Source of the DNA: Patescibacteria group bacterium
Lineage (GTDB): Bacteria; Patescibacteriota; Microgenomatia; Levybacterales; UBA12049
Assembly: GCA_018900295.1 (NCBI GenBank)
Contig: JAHIGH010000078.1
Location: 1-14,999 of the forward strand
Length of the DNA stretch: 14,999 nt
Direction: 5' to 3'
The translations under genes were made by a program, and so were the position numbers. The notes under the pieces are model-generated. The model was not told the DNA's origin and searched no databases. It saw nothing but the letters and a program-made list of their open reading frames with translations. Below, in pieces: positions 1 through 6,863 of this stretch (positions are counted from its first letter, which is position 1; each line of letters begins with the position of its first letter).

Positions 1-1034
1 AGCCGCTTAATTTGCATCTCCCTTTTCTTCCAAAGCCGTACAGTAGAACGCTGTTCTGTTTCCAAATCATTTTTGAGCGATATAATACTTTCAACCTGCG
101 TTTCAAATCGGTTTCGGAATGAATCTTTTGTCAAATACACAAAAAGAGCCTCCAATTTTTCATCTTTATGAACAGACGTGGATTTCGCGACCGCAAGTTC
201 GAATAATTCAATTCGTAATACTTCCGCGAGCGGTAACGCGTATTCATAACTGGTAACCCAAATATTTTCATAATATCCGAATTTCTCAATACTCTCAGGT
301 AGAACATCGCTTACAAGAATAGCTATACATGTCTCAAATTTTCTCTTTTCCTCACGAAGTTTCATCGACCAGTCCCTTCCCCATGCCTTAGCTCGCTTAG
401 TTTCCCATAAGATTATTCCCGCATTCTGCCCGAATTTATTTCTTACTTTTTGGGAAATGTCTGCTCCTTCAATGCCTTTTGGCACAGGTGTTATCTCATC
501 CGTTGGAAAAGCATCTTTCAGTTGGGCTTCCAAATCCAATTCCAGCACTTCACCTTGAAGTTGTTGCGATTTTTGCGCTGCTTTCCGTTGCGCTTCTTCC
601 AGAGCCTTCTTGGTATCATTCAACTGTTTTTGCAGCTCTGCTTTTTCTAAATCGGATTTTTCTTTTATCGTCTTTGATATTTCCTCCTGAAGTTTTTCCC
701 TCTGTGCGTTTAACTTCTTTTCCATCTCCAATTCCCGCTGTTCATCTTTGGTTCTTAGATCACGGATTGATTTATTCATCTCAAGAAGCTGTTCGTTAAG
801 TTTTTTGCTTTTTTCCTTCTCCTCAGCATTTTCATTCTGGAAATTTTTCATCTTAAATTCCAGTTCTTCTCTGATTTTGTCGCCGGCCTTTTTCTCAATT
901 TCCAGCCGTAATTTTTCAAGTTCTTCTTTATGTTTTCCGCTCAATTCCTTCTTTATCTCCTCGCTGACTTGATGTTTTAGCGCCAGGCTGACATCCACAT
1001 CTTTTCCGCAATTCCGACAGGTCACAGTAACCAT
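1..1034 (-). CDS. DUF2130 family coiled-coil protein (3' end outside window)
   Basis: My own translation of the minus strand from the ATG at 1034 stays open to the left edge (344 codons), so the gene is cut by the window. Residues 6-9 form a short C-x2-C pair (CRNC). Residues about 22-160 are Lys/Glu/Gln-rich coiled coil. From about residue 162 the conserved DUF2130 (PF09903) region follows, with GADI (D192) and WETK (E211, K213), then the alternating strand/helix part containing GYYENIWVTS. The spacing of D192 from E211-x-K213 resembles a PD-(D/E)xK nuclease core; that is my reading of the motif, not a demonstrated activity. The cellular role of the family is unknown to me. It is divergent from the restriction-modification operon across 130 bp. 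A weak -10-like TATGAT lies 19 bases before the start, without a convincing -35. Family call is fairly firm, function is not. Confidence 0.85.
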   Translation of the reverse strand, partial: MVTVTCRNCGKDVDVSLALKHQVSEEIKKELSGKHKEELEKLRLEIEKKAGDKIREELEFKMKNFQNENAEEKEKSKKLNEQLLEMNKSIRDLRTKDEQRELEMEKKLNAQREKLQEEISKTIKEKSDLEKAELQKQLNDTKKALEEAQRKAAQKSQQLQGEVLELDLEAQLKDAFPTDEITPVPKGIEGADISQKVRNKFGQNAGIILWETKRAKAWGRDWSMKLREEKRKFETCIAILVSDVLPESIEKFGYYENIWVTSYEYALPLAEVLRIELFELAVAKSTSVHKDEKLEALFVYLTKDSFRNRFETQVESIISLKNDLETEQRSTVRLWKKREMQIKR

Positions 1035-1116
1035 AATTTTATTGAATATTATCATACTGCGCGATATGTCATAACGCAAGAGTGAAAAAAATATTTTTAA
1101 GGTAATTTTAATTTGA

Positions 1117-1144
1117 TTGATCTCATTAAATTTGTTACTATACT
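1117..1144 (+). promoter_or_regulatory. Predicted sigma70-type promoter of the restriction-modification operon
   Basis: TTGATC at 1117-1122 (4 of 6 to TTGACA), a 16-bp spacer and TATACT at 1139-1144 (5 of 6 to TATAAT). Transcription would start near 1151, about 14 bases before the ATG at 1165, giving a very short leader. GGAAGG at 1148-1153 is a possible ribosome binding site but may lie partly outside the transcript. The region is AT-rich, so chance matches are possible. Confidence 0.45.
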
Positions 1145-1164
1145 TATGGAAGGCGATATAAGCT

Positions 1165-2112
1165 ATGAATAACAAAAACCACTCATTTGAAAAAATATTA
1201 AGCGTTTCTTCCGAAAACATCAATTATACTTTGTTGGGTTTTTCAAAGATCGAGTGGTCTGAGTTTTTATTAAATCCCAGAAGATTGCGTGGAAGCGATT
1301 TTTTAATGAGATGGTCTCAAGGCGTATGGAGTGATCACCGTCTTATGGACGGTATAAATTCCTCTAGCGATTTTTACGCAATTCCATATGGACCAAGCGG
1401 AACTGCGCCTCACGATGATGTTCGGGCTTTCGAATTGTATTTTGAAAGGTTAGAAGCTGCGGGATTAGGTGATATAAAAAGACCTGATCTTTTGATATTT
1501 AAGAAACAGGACAAACTAGAAATAGAAAAAATTATTGAAAAGTATAATGGCTTGGCAGAATTACCTTTTATTAAAGAAGAGAGTCTTAAACCCTTGTTAT
1601 CTAAAGTTATTATTGGTGTCGAGTGTGAAAATAGTTTATGGAAAGCAGAAAAAATGCCTGATTTTAACACAGCGCTTAGACCTCAAAAGCGTCTCGAAGG
1701 AAAACTTGGTTTGGCGAAAAATGCAGTATTACCAACAATTATAATTAAAGAGGAAGACAGAGAGCCGCTAAAAAAATGGGAAGAAATGAATAAACTCCAA
1801 ATTCATGTTTGGCATGTTTTTTATGACCGCGCATATGGAATTTCTTTGAATGAAGCTGAGCGATTAATAGAAGAGAAGGTAACCCTGCCAACTATTCAGA
1901 TATTTCAAGCGCCAGGGGGAGCAACAACCCAAAAAGCAATTTATAAATTTTACTACCATTATGGTTATCCCTTAGGTAAAGCGACTCAAGAGCCAAAACT
2001 ACTTCCGGCTTGTGTAGAAGACAAAAATGGACACATTCTTCCTTATGTAAAATTCGATGGTGGTAGTTTGAAAATTTCTGAGGAATGTTTGAATATATTA
2101 CACAAACTTTAA
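1165..2112 (+). CDS. Type II restriction endonuclease, AccI-like
   Basis: Predicted site-specific DNA endonuclease of 315 residues, partner of the methyltransferase that starts two bases after its stop. The N-terminal block LLNPRRLRGSDFLMRWSQG and the sequence AIPYGPSG are typical, from memory, of AccI-family (PF09545) restriction enzymes; I cannot run the search. A catalytic core of the PD-(D/E)xK type is visible: RPDLL (D108), then after about 45 residues VECENSLWKA, where E153-x-E155 takes the place of E-x-K, as in BamHI. PTIII and HVWHVFYDRAYGIS follow as predicted core strands. The start at 1165 is the first in-frame ATG and lies just behind the predicted promoter. If truly AccI-like the site might be related to GTMKAC, but specificity cannot be read from the sequence. 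No controller (C) protein gene accompanies it. Base composition is AT-rich, consistent with horizontal acquisition. Endonuclease role is firm, family is likely. Confidence 0.8.
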   Translation: MNNKNHSFEKILSVSSENINYTLLGFSKIEWSEFLLNPRRLRGSDFLMRWSQGVWSDHRLMDGINSSSDFYAIPYGPSGTAPHDDVRAFELYFERLEAAGLGDIKRPDLLIFKKQDKLEIEKIIEKYNGLAELPFIKEESLKPLLSKVIIGVECENSLWKAEKMPDFNTALRPQKRLEGKLGLAKNAVLPTIIIKEEDREPLKKWEEMNKLQIHVWHVFYDRAYGISLNEAERLIEEKVTLPTIQIFQAPGGATTQKAIYKFYYHYGYPLGKATQEPKLLPACVEDKNGHILPYVKFDGGSLKISEECLNILHKL

Positions 2113-2114
2113 TT

Positions 2115-3626
2115 ATGAGTAACAAAAATAGAGAAGAATTAAGAGGCTTGGGTCAATTTTGGACACCGGCATGGATTGCTAAAGTTATGGTGGCTTATTT
2201 TCTTGATGGCAAACAAAAAGAGCTTTTTGATCCTGCGGTTGGGGCGGGTGCTTTTTATGTAGCATTGAAAGAACTGGATAAAAAAAGACAAATCAAATTT
2301 TATGGTACTGACATTGATCAAGGTGTGATAAAAGAGGCCTTTAATCATAAAATTTTTGACAATAAAAGTGTAGTAGAAATGAGAGATTTTATTAAGGAAC
2401 CGCCAATGAAAACATTTCCTGCAATTATTGCTAACCCACCATATATCAGACATCATCGCTTATCAACAGATACAAAGAAATTATTAAAACAAATTAGCTA
2501 CAAATACACAGGCTGCGATATAGATGGAAGAGCTGGAATTCATATTTACTTTCTAATTCAATCGTTGGGCTTATTAGAAAATGGCGGAAAACTATCTTTT
2601 ATAATGCCTTCGGACACCTGCGAAGGTGTATTTGCAAAAAAATTATGGAGCTGGATAGGAAATAATTACTGTATTGAAAAAGTTGTTACCTTTGAAAGCG
2701 AGGCTACGCCTTTTCCGAATATTGATACCAACGCTATAATATTTTTTATTTCGAAAAATCCTAGACAGTCAGTTTTTGAATGGATTAGAGTAAAAAAAGA
2801 GTCAGATCAATTATTAAATTATTTATTAAACAAGAATTGTGATTTTTCTGATTTAGAAATAATTAAGAGAGATACAGAAGAAGCTTTATTCACGGGAATG
2901 TCGAGAAGACCAACAAAAAAAAGCCAATACAAGTATCGTCTAAGCGATTTTGCAAAAGTAATAAGAGGTATTGCGTCAGGTGCTAATGATTATTTTTTCA
3001 TTACGAGACAAAAAGCTGAAGAGTTAGGAATCCCAAGCAAATATTTCAAACTGGCATTGGGTAGAACGAGAGATGTGGAAGGGAATATCATTACAGCCAA
3101 TGATTTGAAAAAACTCGAAGAAAAAGGTCGTCCTACTTTATTATTATCACTTGATAATCAACGAAAAGAAGATTTACCAAAATCATTAAGAGATTATATT
3201 GAAATAGGAGAAAAAAATAATTTACAGCATAAAGCCCTTATCTCAACAAGAAATCCTTGGTACAAAATGGAAAAAAGAGAATCTCCAAAATTTCTTTTTG
3301 CTTATCTTGGTAGAAGAAACGCAAGGTTTGTGATGAATCAAGCTGATGTAATACCCTTGACAAGTTTTCTCTGCGTATATCCGTTGTCTGATGACGAAAA
3401 GTATATTAATAAATTGTGGCAGATTTTAAACAACCCTAAAACAATCAATAATTTAAAACTTGTTGGAAAGTCATATGGCTCTGGTGCAGTTAAAGTAGAA
3501 CCAAAATCGCTAGCTAATTTACCAATTCCCGAAGAAGTCATAATGCAGGCAGGTATTGAGCCGATATACGCAAAAGAACAACAAAAAACATTGCAAAAAA
3601 CATTGTTTGAGTTTGCATATTACTGA
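2115..3626 (+). CDS. Type II N6-adenine DNA methyltransferase (TaqI/HincII-type)
   Basis: Predicted S-adenosylmethionine-dependent methyltransferase of 503 residues that would protect host DNA from the upstream endonuclease. Motif X is GQFWTP (residues 13-18). Motif I, the cofactor loop, is FDPAVGAGAF (38-47). TDID (65-68) corresponds to motif II. The catalytic motif IV is NPPY (107-110), diagnostic for amino-methylation of adenine. The order X-I-IV followed by a long C-terminal target recognition region (about 250-503, with GIASGANDYFF and KSYGSGAVKVEPKSLANLPIP) matches the gamma class such as M.TaqI and M.HincII. Start: an upstream in-frame ATG at 2085 would overlap the endonuclease by 28 bases; I prefer 2115 because the protein then begins just before motif X and sits two bases after the endonuclease stop, suggesting translational coupling. 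No Shine-Dalgarno is visible at 2115. Length is normal for the family and no key residue is missing. Confidence 0.9.
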   Translation: MSNKNREELRGLGQFWTPAWIAKVMVAYFLDGKQKELFDPAVGAGAFYVALKELDKKRQIKFYGTDIDQGVIKEAFNHKIFDNKSVVEMRDFIKEPPMKTFPAIIANPPYIRHHRLSTDTKKLLKQISYKYTGCDIDGRAGIHIYFLIQSLGLLENGGKLSFIMPSDTCEGVFAKKLWSWIGNNYCIEKVVTFESEATPFPNIDTNAIIFFISKNPRQSVFEWIRVKKESDQLLNYLLNKNCDFSDLEIIKRDTEEALFTGMSRRPTKKSQYKYRLSDFAKVIRGIASGANDYFFITRQKAEELGIPSKYFKLALGRTRDVEGNIITANDLKKLEEKGRPTLLLSLDNQRKEDLPKSLRDYIEIGEKNNLQHKALISTRNPWYKMEKRESPKFLFAYLGRRNARFVMNQADVIPLTSFLCVYPLSDDEKYINKLWQILNNPKTINNLKLVGKSYGSGAVKVEPKSLANLPIPEEVIMQAGIEPIYAKEQQKTLQKTLFEFAYY

Positions 3627-3682
3627 AAATAAGAATTTGCCGCCAAAGATAAACCTGAAATCGTCCAATCAGAAAAGCTTTT

Positions 3683-3766
3683 ATGAATATTATAAATATA
3701 GAATTAGGAAAAGTAATTAGATCAATTATTTTTGAGAAAATAAGAAAGGCTGGGCTGGGAGCATGA
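3683..3766 (+). CDS. Possible 27-residue micro-ORF coupled to the holin-like gene
   Basis: An ATG at 3683 opens 27 codons (MNIINIELGK... ending KAGLGA) whose TGA at 3764-3766 overlaps the ATG of the next gene in an ATGA arrangement. That overlap is a common sign of translational coupling in compact genomes, and it could explain the poor ribosome binding site of the gene behind it. I recognise no domain. It could equally be a chance open frame in an AT-rich spacer. The rest of the 3627-3762 spacer holds no clear terminator or promoter. Confidence 0.25.
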   Translation: MNIINIELGKVIRSIIFEKIRKAGLGA

Positions 3767-4164
3767 AAGCGATTACGAGAGCCGCCGTTATTTACAGTTT
3801 GACTTTATATTTTTTGCCCATGCTCATTCCCGGCCTCAAAATTACCGGTGGTTTTTTAACCTTTTTGATGGGTGGTATTGCTCTTGCGCTGATGTTTCTG
3901 ATACTCAAGCCCATACTCAACATTATTAGTTTTCCGATTAATTTAGTCACGTTAGGATTATTTTCTATCCTTACTAATGCGTTTATTCTTTATCTTTTAG
4001 TATTATTTGTCAGCGGGATTTCTATCGTTCCCTTTAATTATCCTCCTTCCGAAGTTCTCAGTTTTGCCGTTCCAAAAATTTCTTTCCCCCTCTTTTTTGC
4101 TTACATTTACACAGCGTTTATGCTATCATTCATTGATTCTTTTCTTTCCTGGCTGATAAAATAG
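3763..4164 (+). CDS. Phage holin superfamily IV membrane protein (PF04020-like)
   Basis: A 133-residue protein that is almost entirely hydrophobic, with four predicted membrane helices: about residues 4-24, 29-50, 57-84 and 105-131. The pattern ILKPILNIISFPINLVTLG between helices 2 and 3 is typical of the phage_holin_4_2 / YvlD-like family of small inner-membrane proteins. These are widespread in bacteria and mostly not linked to phages; their role is poorly defined and lysis should not be assumed. No phage genes surround it. The ATG at 3763 is preceded by GGGAG only one base away, too close for a normal ribosome binding site, so initiation may depend on coupling from the micro-ORF. It probably heads a plus-strand run with yvcK, secG and the solute-binding protein, although a 77-bp spacer with a hairpin separates it from yvcK. 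Confidence 0.8.
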   Translation: MKAITRAAVIYSLTLYFLPMLIPGLKITGGFLTFLMGGIALALMFLILKPILNIISFPINLVTLGLFSILTNAFILYLLVLFVSGISIVPFNYPPSEVLSFAVPKISFPLFFAYIYTAFMLSFIDSFLSWLIK

Positions 4165-4172
4165 GATAAATT

Positions 4173-4231
4173 ATTGTTACATTGCTTCATTGCAAAATTA
4201 CTGATTATTTATGATTTCAACAATGTAGCAA
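4173..4231 (+). promoter_or_regulatory. Leader stem-loop with ATTG-octamer repeats before yvcK
   Basis: Bases 4174-4186 and 4219-4231 can pair over 13 positions (TTGTTACATTGCT with AACAATGTAGCAA; one G-U pair and one mismatch) around a 32-base loop. The left arm is also made of three octamers starting with ATTG (4173-4196). The element ends 10 bases before the yvcK start and there is no T-tract, so a leader structure or spacer repeat is more likely than a terminator. No riboswitch class is recognised. Confidence 0.4.
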
Positions 4232-4241
4232 TTAATCTAAT

Positions 4242-5228
4242 ATGAGCATTAAGAGAACTGAGCTGCAGTCTAAGAAAATTGTCTGCCTGGGCGGAGGAAT
4301 TGGGACGGTTAATTTACTTAAGGGATTGAGAAAATATACTTCTAACATTTCTGTTGTTGTTTCAATAGCGGATGAAGGTGGTTCTGCGGGAAGATTGCGT
4401 AGGCTCTTCGATGTTTCCCCCTCCGGTGATATTGTGTCTTGTCTGGCTGCTTTTGTAGAGGAAAAGAATAAATCATTAGCTAAGATCCTTACCTACCGGT
4501 TTCCGGGTGATCGTTATGGTCGCGACGGTGAGCTGTGCGGCCATAAGATGGGTAACCTGATGATGGTTGCCGCACAGGAAATTACAGGCAGTTTTGAAGA
4601 AGCGATCAAACTGATGAAAAAGCTTTTTCAAGTTACGAATAATATTTTTCCGGTAACAGATGAACCGGTACTAATTAAAGCAAAGACCATAGACGGTATA
4701 GAGGTAATAGGTGAAGAGAAAATTGATCTCGGAAAATATGAGGGTATTAGGGTTCTTGATCGTGTATCTATCGTTTCTAAAAATCCAAAAGCTTCTCGGA
4801 AAGCCCTTGAGGCTATCCAAAAAGCAGATATTATTATTGCCGGACCGGGAGATTTGTATACAACTATATTACCTGTTTTAATTATTCCCGAAGTAAGTGA
4901 AGCCCTGAAAAAGATAAAAAATACAAAAATTTTTATTGTGAACGTGGCGAACAAGCCATTTGAAACAAAAGGCTATAATGTTCATGATTTCTTATTCGCG
5001 ATTAACAAGCATTTAGGAACCTTCCCTTTCGATAAAGTTATTGTAAATAACAATTTTTCTTTGCCAATACCAAAGCCTTTTAATTATTCGTACGTTGGAT
5101 TAGAATTGGAAAAAATTCAAAAAAAACCTGGTCTATTTTCATTAATTGAGGCTAATTTGGTAGATAAAAATTTCCCTTTATATCATGATTCGAATAAACT
5201 TGCAGACATAGTGGTAAAAAATATATAA
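4242..5228 (+). CDS. yvcK: YvcK/CofD-like protein, UDP-sugar-binding gluconeogenesis and envelope factor
   Basis: A 328-residue member of the YvcK branch of the CofD/UPF0052 family, with a Rossmann-type nucleotide-binding fold. Visible signatures are VCLGGGIGTVNLLKGL (residues 14-29), DEGGSAGRLRR (44-54), the SPSGD turn (59-63), GHKMGNL, and the GPGDLYTTILP segment later on. In Bacillus subtilis and mycobacteria YvcK binds UDP-N-acetylglucosamine and is needed for normal peptidoglycan synthesis and shape on gluconeogenic carbon sources; transferring that role here is inference. Length is normal for the family (about 310-340) and the key glycine loops are intact. ATG start at 4242 with no clear Shine-Dalgarno, preceded by the stem-loop. 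The next gene, secG, begins after only 8 bases, indicating cotranscription. Confidence 0.93.
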   Translation: MSIKRTELQSKKIVCLGGGIGTVNLLKGLRKYTSNISVVVSIADEGGSAGRLRRLFDVSPSGDIVSCLAAFVEEKNKSLAKILTYRFPGDRYGRDGELCGHKMGNLMMVAAQEITGSFEEAIKLMKKLFQVTNNIFPVTDEPVLIKAKTIDGIEVIGEEKIDLGKYEGIRVLDRVSIVSKNPKASRKALEAIQKADIIIAGPGDLYTTILPVLIIPEVSEALKKIKNTKIFIVNVANKPFETKGYNVHDFLFAINKHLGTFPFDKVIVNNNFSLPIPKPFNYSYVGLELEKIQKKPGLFSLIEANLVDKNFPLYHDSNKLADIVVKNI

Positions 5229-5236
5229 TACAAACT

Positions 5237-5467
5237 ATGCTTGAAAATATTTTAAATATCTCGCAACTTATTATTTCAATTTTTTTGATTGGTGCAATTT
5301 TACTACAAACTCCGGAAGGGGGATTATCTCCTGTTTTTGGCGGAGGAGGAGAAATGTACAGAAGCAGACGTAATGTCGAAAAATTACTGCTTATTGCAAC
5401 TATTGTTCTTTCTATAATTCTGGGGATATTATCATTGGTGCTTCTCTTCCCGCAATTTAACAAGTAA
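5237..5467 (+). CDS. secG: Preprotein translocase subunit SecG
   Basis: A 76-residue protein with the SecG plan: membrane helix about residues 5-23, a conserved cytoplasmic loop with LLQTPEGGLSPVFGGGG (22-38), and a second helix about 48-69. SecG associates with SecY and SecE in the cytoplasmic membrane and helps SecA-driven export. The loop's glycine-rich FGGGG stretch is characteristic. ATG start 8 bases after the yvcK stop, no obvious Shine-Dalgarno, so translation may be coupled. A membrane-anchored solute-binding protein, itself a likely Sec client, follows 28 bases downstream. Confidence 0.92.
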   Translation: MLENILNISQLIISIFLIGAILLQTPEGGLSPVFGGGGEMYRSRRNVEKLLLIATIVLSIILGILSLVLLFPQFNK

Positions 5468-5495
5468 TTACGTAAATTTTTGTAGTTTCTTTTTT

Positions 5496-6863
5496 ATGGT
5501 TGTTCGAAAAAGGCTTATTTTTTGGCTGATTCGCGCGTATATTCGAAAATCAGGCAGGGTTATTTTTTTTTCATTTCTTGCCGGTCTTATTTTCTTTTTT
5601 ATCTTCCTTATTATTTTAAGGTTTTATGCAAATTTAATACCGGTCTACAAAATAAGTATTATTGGTGTTTCCGGCGCGTATACCAAAGATAATCTTCCGT
5701 CATTTATTGTAGAAAAAATTTCAAGGGGACTTACTGCTGTAGATAAATCCGGGGAAGTAAAGCCGTCAGTTGCCTCATCCTGGGAAATACTCAATAACGG
5801 TAAAAAGTATGTTTTTCATTTAAAAAATGATCAGTATTTTTCTGACGGAAGAAAAATCACGTCTGAGCTTGTTAATTATAATTTTTCCGATGTTTTAGTA
5901 GAAAGACCCGATGCATTGACAGTTGTGTTTAAATTAAAAGAAAGTTATTCGCCATTTCTTATTACTGTATCACGACCTTTATTTCATGCAGGACTTGTTG
6001 GCTTAGGAGATTACAAAATTGATGATATTAAATTAAACGGTGATTTTGTGCAATCTTTAACATTAAGCAGCGTAAAAAATAGGTTTGATATTACAAAATA
6101 TGTTTTTTACCCAAGTATTGAAGCTTTAAAATATGCATACGTTTTAGGTGAAGTTACTTACGCGGTAGGTTTTGATAACCTGAGGTTTGGTAATATATCT
6201 TTGGAAAAGTTTAACAATTCTGTTACCTCAAAAAAAATAAATTATACTAAATTAGTAACCTTATTTTACAATAATAATGATAGTATTCTATCCGATAAAA
6301 AGATCCGGTTAGCACTTTCATATGCTCTCCCTAATGATTATTCCGAAGGAGAAAAAGTTTTTCTTCCTTATTTTCCAGCTTCAATATATTACAATAATGA
6401 TCTTGAAGACAAAAAGCAGGATATTCCTCACGCGAGACTGCTTCTTTCTGCGTCAAGTCTTGCAAGTAAGTCGGCAGACACACAGTTGAAAATTAATCTA
6501 TCGATTAAAACTTTACCTAAATATAAAACAGTAGCCCAAAAAATAGCAAAGAACTTGTTAAAGATCGGAGTACATATATCCATAGAAGAGACAAATTCTA
6601 TCCCTACAAATTATCAAATATATTTAGGTGATTTCATTTTATCTAAAGATCCTGACCAATACCAATTGTGGCACTCTGATCAGCCTAGAAATATTACTAA
6701 ATATAAAAATTTGCGTATTGATAAATTACTTGAAGACGGTAGAAAGATCAATGATTTAAATTCACGCAGGAAAATTTATTCCGATTTTCAAAAATTCCTT
6801 ATTGATGATGTTCCTGCTTCTTTTCTTTATTTTCCGGCAGAGTATGAGATCAGCAGAAAATAG
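5496..6863 (+). CDS. Membrane-anchored family 5 (peptide-type) solute-binding protein
   Basis: A 455-residue protein with a positively charged N-terminus, one strongly hydrophobic segment (about residues 22-46) and then an extracytoplasmic SBP_bac_5 domain. Family hallmarks are SRGLTAVDKSGEVKPSVA (76-93), SSWEILNNGKKYVFHLK (94-110) and YFSDGRKITSE (114-124). No lipobox cysteine is seen, so anchoring is by an uncleaved N-terminal helix. In oligopeptide transport such proteins deliver ligand to an ABC permease, but no permease or ATPase gene lies nearby, so the ligand is unknown. Typical members are 500-600 residues; this one stops soon after the FLYFP segment that normally precedes a further C-terminal stretch, so it is shortened at the C-terminus. 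Its last 14 bases overlap the convergent uvrC. ATG start 28 bases after secG, preceded by a T-rich stretch with no clear ribosome binding site. Confidence 0.85.
   Translation: MVVRKRLIFWLIRAYIRKSGRVIFFSFLAGLIFFFIFLIILRFYANLIPVYKISIIGVSGAYTKDNLPSFIVEKISRGLTAVDKSGEVKPSVASSWEILNNGKKYVFHLKNDQYFSDGRKITSELVNYNFSDVLVERPDALTVVFKLKESYSPFLITVSRPLFHAGLVGLGDYKIDDIKLNGDFVQSLTLSSVKNRFDITKYVFYPSIEALKYAYVLGEVTYAVGFDNLRFGNISLEKFNNSVTSKKINYTKLVTLFYNNNDSILSDKKIRLALSYALPNDYSEGEKVFLPYFPASIYYNNDLEDKKQDIPHARLLLSASSLASKSADTQLKINLSIKTLPKYKTVAQKIAKNLLKIGVHISIEETNSIPTNYQIYLGDFILSKDPDQYQLWHSDQPRNITKYKNLRIDKLLEDGRKINDLNSRRKIYSDFQKFLIDDVPASFLYFPAEYEISRK

Noticed and set aside
450..972. Plus-strand open frames of 66-106 codons (450-650, 479-799, 748-972)
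   Set aside because: They lie antisense to the DUF2130 coding region and have the Leu/Phe/Ser-rich composition of frames opposite a coiled coil.
1146..1172. Eight-codon upstream ORF (ATG at 1146) whose TAA overlaps the endonuclease start
   Set aside because: The predicted transcript begins near 1151, after this ATG, and the frame is too short to separate from chance.
3627..3762. Terminator or tRNA after the methyltransferase gene
   Set aside because: Only a loop-less AAAAGCTTTT palindrome is present; no cloverleaf or hairpin with T-tract.
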